The position numbers and the translations under genes were made by a program. A stretch of DNA of 64,000 nucleotides. Origin: Kondoa malvinella. Taxonomy: Eukaryota; Basidiomycota; Agaricostilbomycetes; Agaricostilbales; Kondoaceae. The stretch lies in NCBI GenBank assembly GCA_039545315.1, contig BCIM01000001.1, forward strand, positions 978,805 to 1,042,804. The letters are read 5' to 3'. Below, one piece after another: positions 36,101 to 46,755 of this stretch. The notes under the pieces are model-generated. The model ran no database searches. It was not told the origin of the DNA and saw only the letters and a list, made by a program, of their open reading frames with translations. Every line of letters starts with the position of its first letter. Position 1 is the first letter of the stretch.

Positions 36101-36645
36101 ATCCTAGCAGTGCTTTTGCTTTCGGGTTAGTTTACAAAAATGACTGGCTCGACTGTCCTAAGCTGATTTCTTTCCTGTACTAGCTATGGATTGTCATACA
36201 CACAATTCCGGATCACGGATATGTCAATTGATCCTACCGAAGACGGTTTCTGCAGCGTCAAGTTCATCATATCGAACATTGGCAAAGTTGCAGGTCAAGA
36301 AGTCGCCCAGATCTACGTACACCCCACAACAAGTCAAGTACAACGTCCAGCCATTGAGCTCAAGGGCTTCAAGAAGGTGTTGTTGCAGCCTGGCGCGTCA
36401 GCAGAAGTCACTTGCGCTCTAGATGTAAGTCACTTTAATCAAACATTATGGTTGTACTTGACGCATATTTGCAGCATACCGCCTTCTCGTACTACAACGT
36501 GCAAGCTTGCGCTTGGCAGGCTGATGCAGGCTACTACGAGATCCGTGTTGGCAGATCGTCGCTACTGATGGACGTCTCGGCGACCTTTTCTCTGGAACAC
36601 TCCTATAGATGGGTTGGACAGTCGAAGCCGGCTCGCTTTTCATAG
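33186..36645 (+). CDS. GH3 beta-glucosidase with PA14 insert
   Basis: Around ten introns, one of them (33470-33520, 51 nt) phase-neutral and stop-free. The protein starts MVSLDINKLVNGLAHVNG with no signal peptide, so it should act inside the cell. Landmarks: LLAGADTWHT, PQVRTSDGPNGVRGT, CTPCATGLGASFDENLL, GRGYESYGEDP, HYVANEQE, TSYNRVNG, and FDGMLMSDWSG with the nucleophile Asp. Then follow the (alpha/beta) sandwich with AVVLLKNEQDVLPI, a PA14 domain (FVPDESGKWEFGLGAAGQADLYIDG) inserted as in cellobiase/BglK types, and a C-terminal fibronectin-III-like domain (FGYGLSYTQF, GQEVAQIYVHP). Family enzymes release glucose from cellobiose and other beta-glucosides. Intracellular location with a neighbouring oligosaccharide transporter implies uptake first, hydrolysis second. 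Confidence 0.9.
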
Positions 36646-37616
36646 ATTGTATCCAATGGACATCTTAGCCTGTTCCTTTCCTTCTCGATTCTTCTCGTCC
36701 TCTTCCTGCCTTTTGAGTTTGTCATCGGTTCAATGTTCTTTGTCTCAGTTATATTTCTGCATCTTGCTCAGATCCAGCTGCTACAGTACTGATCCAAACT
36801 ATACAGTCTGCAAGCAGTTCTCGTTCGCATCATGCTTCGCTTTGGAAGAACTCTCCGGGCAGACACCGTAGAGCTATATTGCAGTGTACCTCTTGAGCGC
36901 GATTAGTAGCAGTCTCCAGCCTATCGAGCGCACTAAGAAGGCGAGAACCCTTCATCGACATTTACGCGACACTGCCTTCACCGCTTTTTTGACAGCGGCT
37001 CCCCGAAGGCCTCTTCTTGCATAAGCACCGCGACCGATACCCAGTCAGTCAAAAGACGATAGTAATACCATTTGAGGTCATTGGTAGTCGTAGCCTACCT
37101 AGTTGGCACCTGATACCACCCGGAGCAACGGATGCGAAAGATCTGAGACCGTGTTATGATTTTCCGACGGCTTTCGCCACCTTTGTGCTCAGGTATCAGG
37201 CATTCGCGCTTAGACCATCGAGAAGTGAAGCTGTACAAAAAGTCCGGAGAAACTATCTAAGCGGTCCAGCTGATCTCCGATGTGGGCCCAATTGGACGGT
37301 AAGCTTGACAGCCGGTCAAGTTTCAAAACTTGACACCTCCTTTGCCCGTAGTGCAAGTATACACGACAACACAGCAGCTATCTTCAAGATCCATTATTGC
37401 CAGTTTGCTCGTTGCAGTGCAGCCTACCGCCAAGTTGTTTCGATGGACTGGAGGCAATTGAGAAGACAGGAACTTTGGAAAGGCCGGGGCTTTTGCTTTT
37501 GCATTAGAATGACGCTGAAGACCTGCTTTTATTACACGCGAATATTCACAAATGACGAGTACTAGTAAGGCTAATGTACAAATCACTGCAAGGCTATCAA
37601 AGTCTGTCGAATCTTT
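36646..37616. other. Intergenic holding the right inverted-repeat copy
   Basis: 971 bp between convergent GH3 and bZIP genes. An open frame of 183 codons spans 37017-37565 on the plus strand but has no ATG at its head and runs through the repeat. Otherwise nothing is recognised. Confidence 0.5.
37243..37349 (-). repeat. Right copy of dispersed inverted repeat
   Basis: Reverse-complement match to 27149-27262 with about 85 percent identity outside a 14-bp divergent spacer. Similarity fades on the outer side just after CCCGT (37349) and on the inner side around GTCCGG (37243). The palindrome GTCAAGTTT-CA-AAACTTGAC is at 37315-37334 and reads the same on the plus strand as in the left copy even though the surrounding repeat is inverted. 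Confidence 0.85.
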
Positions 37617-38352
37617 TCATGGGAAACTGTTGGTTTGCAGCAGTCTGTTTGACGGATCGTTAGGTTGCTGTAAAGGTGTAGGAAGAGAGCTTGAAGAAAC
37701 AGTCGCGTCGGTAGAATAAGACGTGGCAGAACTTGAAGCTAGTGCGTCGGAACAGTGAGCTGAATAAAGGCGAAAGATGGGATCGTGCGAAGTGAATTCT
37801 TTGAGCTGAGCTTGAGGACGGCCAATAGCGTTACGAAGTGACTTGTTCTGCCCAAGCAGTCTATCTACCGTTGAGCTTGATACGCGAACCATAAGCTTGA
37901 GAAACATACTCATGAAGCATCGGGAAAAGGACGCGAAAGTGAGCTTCGGAAAGCGTGACCTGTTGCTCTAACCCTTGAAAGTACTGGTTCTTCTTCTCGC
38001 GAAAGGTTCTTTGAGCTGCTCGGTTTTGTTCTTTACGCCTATCTGCGGTCCCGCCTGAAGATTGACTTTTGCGACCTCGCTTGGCTGGCCTTTCTGCTGT
38101 AGAGTCTGACGCATTGGTAGGGACTGCAGCTTGTGTAGAGTTCTGCGATGCCGCGCTGCTAGGTCCTGCTTGGGGAGATTGCGCTGCGACTATAAAATGG
38201 CAATCACATAAGGCATTTTGTGGTGATAACAGACAAAAATGGAGCAAAGGCATACCTGTGCTGCTACTGGGCAAGGGACCGGAAGTATTGAGCTCTACGG
38301 CCAAGGCTGCCAGCTCTTGTAAGCGCGAGTCGTCTGCCGAAGGTCTTTGCAT
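37617..38352 (-). CDS. AP-1/Yap-like bZIP transcription factor
   Basis: Starts at ATG 38352 (MQRPSADDSRLQEL); a likely 5'UTR intron lies just upstream. Three coding exons. The basic region reads KEQNRAAQRTFREKK, matching the NxxAQxxFR signature of fungal Yap/Pap1 factors, followed by a leucine-zipper-like helix whose heptads include LEQQV and, across a short intron, VDRLLGQNKSL. An Ala/Ser/Gln-rich region precedes the DNA-binding domain and a Ser/Thr-rich tail ends the protein. Roughly 215 residues make it short, and the Cys-rich redox domains of Yap1 are absent, so an oxidative-stress role should not be assumed. It is the first gene outside the right inverted repeat. Confidence 0.8.
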
Positions 38353-39288
38353 GGCTGGATTCCTTTTGACGGAAAGAGCAGCACCTGACAAGCAGACTTA
38401 GGACTGAGTCACAGCTAAAGGAGTATGCATACCTGCTTGGACCGCCTAGCAGCTCGGCGAAGCTTGCTAGAGTGTTTTCGAACGAGTTAACAACGTCAAG
38501 TCAGCATTCTCACCTCGAGGAGCGATTGCCACTTATTTTTTTGGTTACGTGATTGCATCTATGCCTTGGGAAACATTTGTGCTGCTCCGGTAGGATCTCA
38601 TTACAACGTTTCTGCCCTTATCTGCTCGAATTCTGTCCGTGTCGTTGAGATTTCGCTTTCTCTTTTCACCTTGAATGTTCTGAACGAAGGCAGCACAGGC
38701 GCTTACAAAAGTTCGCATGCAGACACGGAAGCTGCGAGAACACCATAGTTGCACGTGCTAAACCATATTCATCAGAAGGCGCGCCAGTGGTCGCGGAGAC
38801 GCGGAAGGATTTCTGAGAATACTTTGACCAATGAATACCGCAGACACTAACAGATTTTGTATTGAAGCACTGTACGGAATGATGTGCTGCACATAGAAGG
38901 AAGCAGAAGGGGTGCCAGCTGAGACGCGCATACCATCTGATAGACAGACGCACGATAGACAGATCTCTGTCGCCGGCCGACGACTAGTGCAGCAGATTAC
39001 GCAGACTGAAGCAGAGAATCCAGCAGACAATAACAGCGCTACCAAGAGCGAGAAGCACTCCGGCTACTCTGAATTCAAAGTAATGACGCTTGCGAGAAGT
39101 CTCGCTGCCGTATAGAACAAAAGTCCGGAAGTCTGGCAGCCAAGCTTCTCCAATACAGCCTGACTGCGCCTCGAGAAGGACATGTGATGGCTGAAGAGCC
39201 AGGAGATTCACAGACACGTCGCTGTTCGAAGCAAAGAGAGGCTTGACCAGAACCAAAGCGAAAACACCAAGGCAAAGGCGCCGGAACG
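38353..39288. other. Intergenic, unresolved minus-strand frames
   Basis: 936 bp between the divergent bZIP and KISH genes. On the minus strand 38984-39256 is open, with a hydrophobic stretch GVLLALGSAVIVCWILCFSL and a stop at 38984, but no ATG precedes it without entering the KISH 5' end. Nothing else is recognised. Confidence 0.4.
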
Positions 39289-39604
39289 ATGGTACGACTC
39301 ACAAGGCCACTCCAATAAGGTGTCCTGACATTGACATGCTTGCAGACGGCTTTATTCAACTTCTCTTCACTCCTTCTCGTCATTTTGCTCGTGATATGCA
39401 CTTGCACCTACGTTCGCGCTGTCGCTCCAGGTCTCATAGATCGTAACAAGGAAGGGTAAGCCTCCGCTGTGCCCCAATCAGGCGCAGGCTCAGTCTCGTC
39501 ACAGGGTATTTGGGCTGTTCTTCAAATTCGCGCGGATAGGCGAACGACTGTCGCCTTATGTCGCCCTGGCATGCGTAATCATGGCATTCACAATGCTCGT
39601 CTGA
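39289..39604 (+). CDS. KSH1: KISH/TMEM167 secretory-pathway protein
   Basis: Three exons: 39289-39291 (ATG only), 39346-39455 and 39505-39604, giving 71 residues. The product begins [16 protein letters not shown], continues [17 protein letters not shown] and [16 protein letters not shown], and ends with a second hydrophobic helix. KISH proteins are about 72-residue, two-helix Golgi/ER membrane proteins required for early secretion; this matches in length and in the APxLIDRN and ARIGERxSPYVA blocks. The first coding exon is a lone start codon. It converges with SMC2, with 49 bp between stops. Confidence 0.9.
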
Positions 39605-39653
39605 GAAATACAACACGAAAAGAAAAGAACCTGTACAAGACCCAAACCAGCTC

Positions 39654-42600
39654 TCATGCTTCTACACCCACCGCCGACTGAGCCGACGCGATTCGCTGCC
39701 TGTTCCCCGTCGTCTTGCGCCTTTCGCTGTCGTACAAGCCCGATACACTTCGCTGCGCTGTCCGCTCGACGATACTATTTCCGACAAGTCAGCTTCTGCC
39801 ATCAAATCAAAAAAGATGGACAAACCTTGTACCATCACGGAATCGGGTGCGGAAAAGGACATTGGCATTTGTGAAGAGGCCTTCTTTGAGGGAAACGACA
39901 ATGAATTGACTGCCCTTGAATCGGGTTCTGAAGAGTTGGCCAATATGCTGCGTGTGGGACAAATCCAGGGCCGCGTCGACTTCATCGAGAATGTACATTG
40001 GGGCGGGCTTGAATTGTAGTAGCGACATGATTAGGGATAATGCGATTAGCGATCTGCCGAGAGTCAGCTCAACATCACAACACGGCGACCCAACACTGAC
40101 CTTTGACCACCACTCAGTTCTGTCAAGCTTTGCTTCCAGATTTGACCAAGCCGGACTTTGACTTCGAGACCTTGAGTGATATCTTCGTTGTCCGGGGGTT
40201 CGAGCTTTGCAAAGTTGCCAGGCAGTAGCTCGCCGAAGATGCCGCCAAAGTCCCTGTCAAATAGATCAGACGAGCACTTGCTCTAAGAAGACAACACCTA
40301 CGCGCTGACTTTCTCCCATGTCGACTGAAGTGCATTCAGCTTGTGTTCGTCGAGCTTGCTGATGGTCTCTTCAATCTTCTTCTTGTCACGAAGAACTTGC
40401 TGATGCATCTTATCGAGCTCTTTCTCCCGCTTCTCGACGCTATAGCAACTTCGTCAGCATGAATAAAGGATGATTGAGCAGACTGACCTATCAATCATGT
40501 TCATGACCTTGTGGTTGACCTTTTTGCCTTGGCTCTTCTGTTTCTGTTGTAGCTGAGCACACTTCTCGCGCTCTTGATCCATGTCATATTTGCTGAACTC
40601 GAATTGTCCGCCCTCGACGTCAAAGTTACTGGCCTTCATATCAACATGTGCTCAGATATCAGATCGAGACAGCAACGCACTCTTTCTCGTCAGCTATCCA
40701 GGGGTATTCTTTGGACAATAAGCGGACTTCCTTGTCTGACTTTTTGCCTTCTCCCGTGATCTTTTCAATCTCGTTCGTGAGCTGAATTTCATCTGCTTCG
40801 ATCTTGGACTTCTCCTCTTCCTTGTCTCTGATGGCTTGATCCATGGCATCAAGCTCAATCTTGTAAGCGGTGATTTGCTGAGTCTCTTCTCTGTAAGCAG
40901 CTTCCACTTTTGCATGTTCTGCCTAGGTCGTCGTCCGTTAAACGCACATTACTTCAAGGATGCAAAAGCCTACCTCGACAGTATGGTGTTGCTTTTGAAG
41001 ACTCGCCAGCTCCTCTCCGCCAGAGGTGACAGTTGCCTTGCTTTCAGTGACCAATTCTTCTGCTCGGCTGATATCAGTGTCCATTTGCGCTAACATGAGA
41101 CCGTCAGCAGGCTGTGACAGTGATCGCAGCACAGAGACTTACTGGCTTCAAGCGATGCTGTCTGCAAATTCCGCTGCATTGTTTTGACTCCCAAGGTCTG
41201 CTTACTGTGAGCCGCTTTCTTCTTGGAGATATCATCCTAATTATTTATAACAGTTCAGCGCTGGTGGGACGGTAATCATTAGACGATACCTTGATCTCTT
41301 TCAGCTTGGACTCTCTGTTGTTCTTGAACTCGTTCATCTCCTTCTGAATTCGCTTGCATTCAGCTTCGAGCTCTTTCTGCTTGGTTTTCGATTCGCCAAC
41401 CACAGAATTGATGTCAGCTATCTTCTGCTTGATAGCTTCGACTTCGGCGACCAGCTTAAGGACATGGTCAGTGAACGGTGTCTAGGTAATTCATGAGGGG
41501 GAGCGGCTCACCCGTGCAGCATTGCTGTCAGAGTTGCGCTCTTCCAGCTCTTTGACCTCATGACGTTTCAAGTCTAGAGCATTCGTCGCATCTCTAAGTT
41601 TTGTAGCCTTCTGTTGCACTGCATCCCATGACTTTTCCAGGTTGAGCAATTCCGTCTTGCTTGCATTGAGCTGCTCTTCCAGCGCCTTGAGCTCTTGAAC
41701 TTTGACGAGGATCTGGCTGCTATTTGGTTCGCTACCACCGGTCAATGTCCCGGACGGATCGTAGACATCGCCTTGTTGAGTCACCGACTTCATCCTGACG
41801 CTCTTGTCGAATGTGACTGCTTTTGCCGTTTCGGTCGTGTCGCAGATCAAAGTGTTGCCAAAGACAAACTTCATGGCAGCTTCCACCTCATTTGCATAAC
41901 CAACGAGAGACAGCGCCAACTTTGCTTTGCCTTTTGATATACGAGTTGCAGCGGTGAGTTTCTGCATGTTCTGTCAGCTCATCGGTCAATTGACAAGAGA
42001 TACGTACATCAGCAGCGGCGACGAAGGCATTGATCTTGTTGAGCGGAATAATGGTGACTCTTTGTTGCAGGCGACCTCTTGCAAGTAGTTGCGAGCCGAC
42101 ATTCTCGTTGTCGACGACCACATTGTACAGACGACCCCCAGCGCAAATTTCCAGGGCAGTCGAGTTGACGAAATTAGCTTCTTCAATGGTGATGAGATTC
42201 GCAACGAGACCTTTGACAGAATTGCGATCAAAGTTGGGTGAAGGGTTGGTGTAGTCGAAATTCAGCCTGGTTAAACCACTACGGAGGTTGTCTCTCTTAT
42301 CGCTCAGCTTCTTGACAGTCTGTATCTGAGCTTCTCTTTTCGTCCTTAGCTCTTCATATTGCGAATTGTCTTTGTCCATTGAGCCAACTTGACTTTCCAG
42401 GTTGGCCAACTCAGCTTTAGCAGCAGTCATCTCCTTCAACAAGCCACCATCTTCCGACTGGGCCTTCTTCGCACGAGGCTCTTTCTCCTTGAGCTCTTTC
42501 TGCAAATGCCCGAGCCGGACTTTGGCTTCCTCGGCGCCACCGCCCATCTCTGCTAGCTTGGCTCTAGCACTCGCGAGTTGACCCATAAAGCCTGAAGAGT

Positions 42601-43993
42601 CTTGAGACTCTGCATTGGTGGAAAGACCGGTGATCAGAGTTTGCAACAGGGATTCAGATTTCTCAATATCGGCCGCTGCTTCGTCGTAGGCTTTCTTGAT
42701 CTCTTCGAATTCGGCTTTGAGTGCAGCATTCGCCTCTGTCTTCTGCGTTTTCTGGCTGAGAAGCTGTCAGAACAGAAGATAAGAATCAGACTATGAATAA
42801 GTCAGTTCCGCTCTTCGCTGACCTCTTCCACTGCTGCTTGCGACTCTGTGATCTGCTTATGTGCTTCTTGCAAAGCACTAGACTTGAGGTCTATCTGGAT
42901 CTTTATCCTCGCAAGATCCATAGACAGCTCCTTCTCTTGTGCTTCCAGCTTTTGAATCTTTCCGCCAACTGCTGTTTCCTGCAGGCAATTGTCAGCATGC
43001 ATATTGTAAGTTCTTTTCGACATGCCTTGTCCCTCTTTTTTGTTAGCTTGACCATCTCTGACCTCATCTTTTCGATCTCGCTGCCGAGGCGCTTGATGGA
43101 CGCATGACCAGCCTTAATCTCTTCTTGCTTTGCTGCCGCAGTGACAGCTGACTGCTCCGATCTGCCAGATGGATGAGTACAAGCAAATTTAGCTGTCATT
43201 TCCACGAACTTTTGGCTGTGCGCAAGCCAATTATGCGCGATGACCAGTCGACTCAGTTTCTCCAGCTCGGACGTGTTGGTCTGATATTCTAAGAACAGCC
43301 TTTTGTCTGTCTTCAGCTTGTCCATCTTGGGATTGATTTCTTCCCTGATCAGCTGCTGGATCTCCTCCATCTTCTTGTCCTTCTTCGCCATAGTATTAAC
43401 CGCTTTAGTTCTTCGATCTTCGTACATTCGCGTGCCTGCTGCTTCTTCAATCATGCCGAGGATCTCAGGAGGCTTCATATTAAGGACTTTTGTGATCTTC
43501 CCTTGCATGATCAAGAAATTAGGGTTATTGATGTTGAGCTGGATAGACTGAAAGAGGTTCTGCACGGCTTGCTGAGTAGCTCGGTGACCGCATATGAGGT
43601 ACTTCGATGGTGTGTTCATAGCTACTTGACGCGTGACAGTGACTTGCTGCATAGCTTCGAAACCGACAGGTGAGGTAGACCGATCGGAATTGTCAAACAC
43701 GATAGTCACGCTTGCTTTCGTGATACCGGCCTGACCACGCTTGTATATAAGGTCTTGAAGATTGGCAGCGCGGATTTGAGTCATGTTGGTGATGCCTAGC
43801 ACGAAACATATTGCGTCGAGGATATTTGACTTGCCGCTTCCATTCAGTCCAGTAACGGCATTGAAGCTTGGGTCCCAGTCAGAGATGGTCGCTGCAGCAT
43901 TGTATGAGCCTCGGTATAAGCGAATACAAGTGTATGCTCACTTCGAACAGGATAACTCTTGAATCCGTCGAGAACGAGTTCCGAAAGCTTCAT
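39654..43993 (-). CDS. SMC2: Condensin subunit SMC2
   Basis: A gene with about 16 introns encoding a full-length SMC protein of roughly 1,190 residues. The N-terminal ATPase lobe starts [14 protein letters not shown] and has Walker [25 protein letters not shown] follows. Long coiled coils flank a hinge with [15 protein letters not shown] and the [11 protein letters not shown] block. The C-terminal lobe has the ABC signature [14 protein letters not shown] (split by an intron near 40060-40105) and Walker [13 protein letters not shown]. The last intron leads to [14 protein letters not shown] and a TGA at 39654; stopping at 39807 would lose this conserved end. SMC2 pairs with SMC4 and compacts mitotic chromosomes. 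The [20 protein letters not shown] block distinguishes SMC2 from SMC1, 3 and 4. Confidence 0.95.
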
Positions 43994-44346
43994 CGCGATC
44001 CCAAGCGAGGAGATTCAGCCACAGAGTCTATTGTGCGACTATGACAAGATTCGAGCTTGCTGCAGCGCTTCAAACGCGCTTTCGAGAGGTCTTATGCAGT
44101 TCACGAAAAAGTAAACAATCAAGGTCTTGAGCAGGTCTGCTGCAGTCTTGAGGCTGAAGCAAGGTCAGGGTATATGGCAGCGCGTCTCTTGCGTGCCCAA
44201 GCTGGATATCTGTACAGTCGAAGTCGAGGTGTGAGGGCAAAAAGATGAGCGCGGCAAAACCAGTGATGCAAGTCCTACACTGTACAGATGCAACACTATC
44301 CACATGCTATATACGCGTGATTCCTGCATCGTTGCTTATTATCTCA
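43994..44346. other. Intergenic, SMC2 promoter side
   Basis: 353 bp upstream of SMC2. I see no coherent frame or motif. Confidence 0.5.
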
Positions 44347-45412
44347 TCAGAAGATTGGCATCGTAGGTGGTAACATGTAAGCCTGTCCACGAGCGCAGGC
44401 GTGAGCGAGGTCAATTTGCCAGTAAGGGGAACATACGTTTGTGCTGCCCATCCCCATCATACCCGGGCCTAAAGGCGGTAGGTTTGCAGGCATTATCGGA
44501 GGCATTGGCGGCACTTCAAGCAGTCAGACCAATCTGCGAAGAAAAGGGACATTTTACGCACTGGCAACGGGCATTCCTCCCATCCCAGGTAAACCGGGCA
44601 TCATAGGATTCATGGGCATTGCTGTGAGGATGATTGAGCAGATGTACGAGCAATTTGGTCCGTCTGACTCACGAGCTGCTCCTGCTGGTACCCCTGGCAC
44701 GGGTGTCGGACCTGGAAGACCATACGGAAGGTAAGGATTGCGTCCAGCGTTGACTTGTTGCATTCTCAGGATAGATTCTGGTGAGAAACCTAGTTGCGAG
44801 CCCACTGAAGCAGACTGAGCATGAGCATATCGGCCCCAGCAAAGAGGCTGAAACTTACTAAGAGCCATCATAGATTGCCTGAACTGGAGTGAGGCGTTTC
44901 GGTCTGCCATATCGTACTGCCACCTGCGAAATCGTCAGACAAAGATTGTTGAATTGGGTGGAAGGAGTATTGTACCTAGTACGGTTTTCGAGTGCGACGT
45001 CTTGCATCCTCAGTGCTTCAGACTGCGACCAGGCTACGATATTGCGCATCTCCATTTGAAAGATTTCCGCTTCTTCGACTCGTTCGTTCTACAAACTCAT
45101 AAGGTGCTGAATTCCGACCAAAAGGTAGACTCTACCATATCGCGCAGGAACATGGCGGCTCGCCTATAGCAAACAGATCTCGTGAGCCGCTGTCATGATA
45201 ATCTTTGTGAACTTTGGCTGACCTCGCTTGCCATTGCTCCGAAGTCGGCGCGCCTGCAGCTTCTCATGAGCAACAGTATTAGATTTGAACTCGCAGTTGC
45301 TCACGCCAAGTCTTGGAGCCCACCACGGACGACCTGAAAGAGCAGAAGATTCATTTAGCACGTTTTCACAGTCAGGCTCGACCGGAACTGACATGACGGA
45401 TTGATGAACCAT
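44347..45412 (-). CDS. Unknown protein with Met/Pro/Gly-rich C-terminus
   Basis: Model: ATG 45412 (MVHQSVMSVPVEPD) through an exon ending near 45235, then short exons joined as KRAAMFLRDMNERVEEAEIF, MRNIVAWSQSEALRMQDVAL, and DMADRNASLQFRQSMMAL, then a Gly/Pro region and a final exon ending MLPPTMPIF at 44347. Introns of 47-64 nt are needed at four or five points and each keeps frame. The N-terminal half is helical and charged; the C-terminal third is dominated by Met, Pro and Gly (NPMMPGLPGMGGMP, GPGMMGMG). The Met-rich tail resembles copper- or nucleic-acid-binding low-complexity segments but proves neither. The family is not recognised. Confidence 0.55.
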
Positions 45413-45988
45413 CTGAAGCAGAGCGAGACGGATGCTTTAAGACGCGGTACAGGCGAGGAGTATTTAACGGTCACTGGACTGTAGGCACCGCTTGAATGGG
45501 ACAAAGACCCTAAGCACCGCTTGAACACTGCCAGTCTTGACGGACTTCTAGATGTCTGGCTTGCGTCCGTTATCAGAATGACTCTGATCGAAGATATGAC
45601 GAGCGAGAAGAGAGAAGAAGAGCACTCCAAAAATGAAGTAGAGAGCAAATTGAGAAGCGAACTTCGGATGGATAAAGGATCCTTTGTGTGTTCATTGTGG
45701 GCACATCGATTGGCACAAGAAGACACAAGAGTACACACACTGTGCCATTCGATGTCGATAACGATAGCGTGAAACAAGTGTGGCAGGCGCACTCGAAACG
45801 AGCAGCTTAACCACCGCTGAAGATGGACTGATCTCATCGACGTCGACTTGTATTTGATAGGGCGAGTGTGGATTGCTAGTGATACATTGTACATGATACA
45901 TGTGCTGGCGGAATAACTCGAATGATGTGCGAATATGCGTGTGAAAAGCGATGCTGAAGCAAGCGGAGCGCTGAGATGAAATGTTGTT
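45413..45988. other. Intergenic with a 12-bp direct repeat
   Basis: 576 bp between two minus-strand genes. GCACCGCTTGAA occurs at 45485-45496 and again at 45514-45525, 29 bp apart, about 75-115 bp upstream of the next ATG; it could be a promoter element. A 179-codon frame (45355-45894, minus) and a short hydrophobic minus-strand frame near 45550-45670 exist but could not be joined into a convincing gene. Confidence 0.4.
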
Positions 45989-46394
45989 CTACGTCTGCTT
46001 TGTTGTTCTTGCGTCCCTGAGAGGAAAGCAATTCAGCTTCGGTATATCAGTATCCATATAACCTAACGTTGCGTCTGATTCTTGACCAGCAATTCCCTTC
46101 GTATTCTCGTAAAGCGCTCGCCCAAGTGCGATAGCGCCTACACTCAGGACCCCGTTAACAGCATATCCTATTAATCAAAATTAGCCTTGTGCTGAACGTA
46201 GCACCGAGTGACTTACGCATGTATTTGACACTCTTTACCGACTTGCCTACTGTTCCGGCTACACCTCCTACGCCAGGCAAACTCTGTGCAGCCTTTGCTG
46301 CCAAAGGAGCTACGCCAGGGATGGTTTTAGCAGTCTTGATGGCTGTTTTGGCCAGCATATAGTTCTTGCTAGCAGTCCGTAACAGCTTGAACAT
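45989..46394 (-). CDS. Small unknown protein, possible mitochondrial presequence
   Basis: Exons 46217-46394 and 45989-46167 encode 118 residues. The N-terminus (MFKLLRTASKNYMLAKTAIK) is basic and lacks acidic residues, as in mitochondrial targeting signals or membrane-binding amphipathic helices. An Ala/Gly/Val-rich middle (APLAAKAAQSLPGVGGVAG) and, after the intron, an apolar stretch (NGVLSVGAIALGRAL) follow; the end is polar. The intron is 49 nt with a GTAAGT donor. The family is not recognised. Confidence 0.6.
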
Positions 46395-46755
46395 TGTGGA
46401 TTTGACGAGGGAGGCGGTTTAAAAGGAAAGGTGTGATCAATGAAACGATCGACAATTCCGCTGGTCAACACGTCAGGGCCGCGGCCGATAATAGCCTATC
46501 TCTCCGCGGTCGGCTAATAACAGAACAGGAATGACATAGAGGAAAGAAGAGACAAGATGCTAGCATGAAGCGCTGGTGAAGTTGAGACACGGTCGTTGTC
46601 TCAGAAAACTCGAGCTGCGTTTCCAAATTCAGTAAAAGCTCTGAAATCGCATTAGAAGATGCTCACACGAGCTCTTTACTGGCCGCGACGATGTCCAAAT
46701 CTTGTTCAGCGTCGCACATCGACATTTATTGACATTAGACAGATAGCACAGCGCG
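46395..46755. other. Intergenic, nothing recognised
   Basis: 361 bp between two minus-strand genes. A plus-strand frame at 46659-46883 runs antisense into the neighbouring gene and is probably chance. Confidence 0.5.

Noticed and set aside
37017..37565. 183-codon plus-strand frame through the right inverted repeat
   Set aside because: It has no ATG at its head. The left repeat copy is also open in the same relative frame, but the differences fall evenly across codon positions, so no coding constraint is visible.
38984..39256. Minus-strand frame with a transmembrane-like segment
   Set aside because: No ATG or convincing upstream exon without colliding with the KISH 5' end. Hydrophobic frames arise easily on T-rich strands.
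45355..45894. 179-codon minus-strand frame upstream of the Met/Pro-rich gene
   Set aside because: Ser/Leu/Arg/Cys composition typical of chance frames; it overlaps the start of the supported gene and shows no domain.
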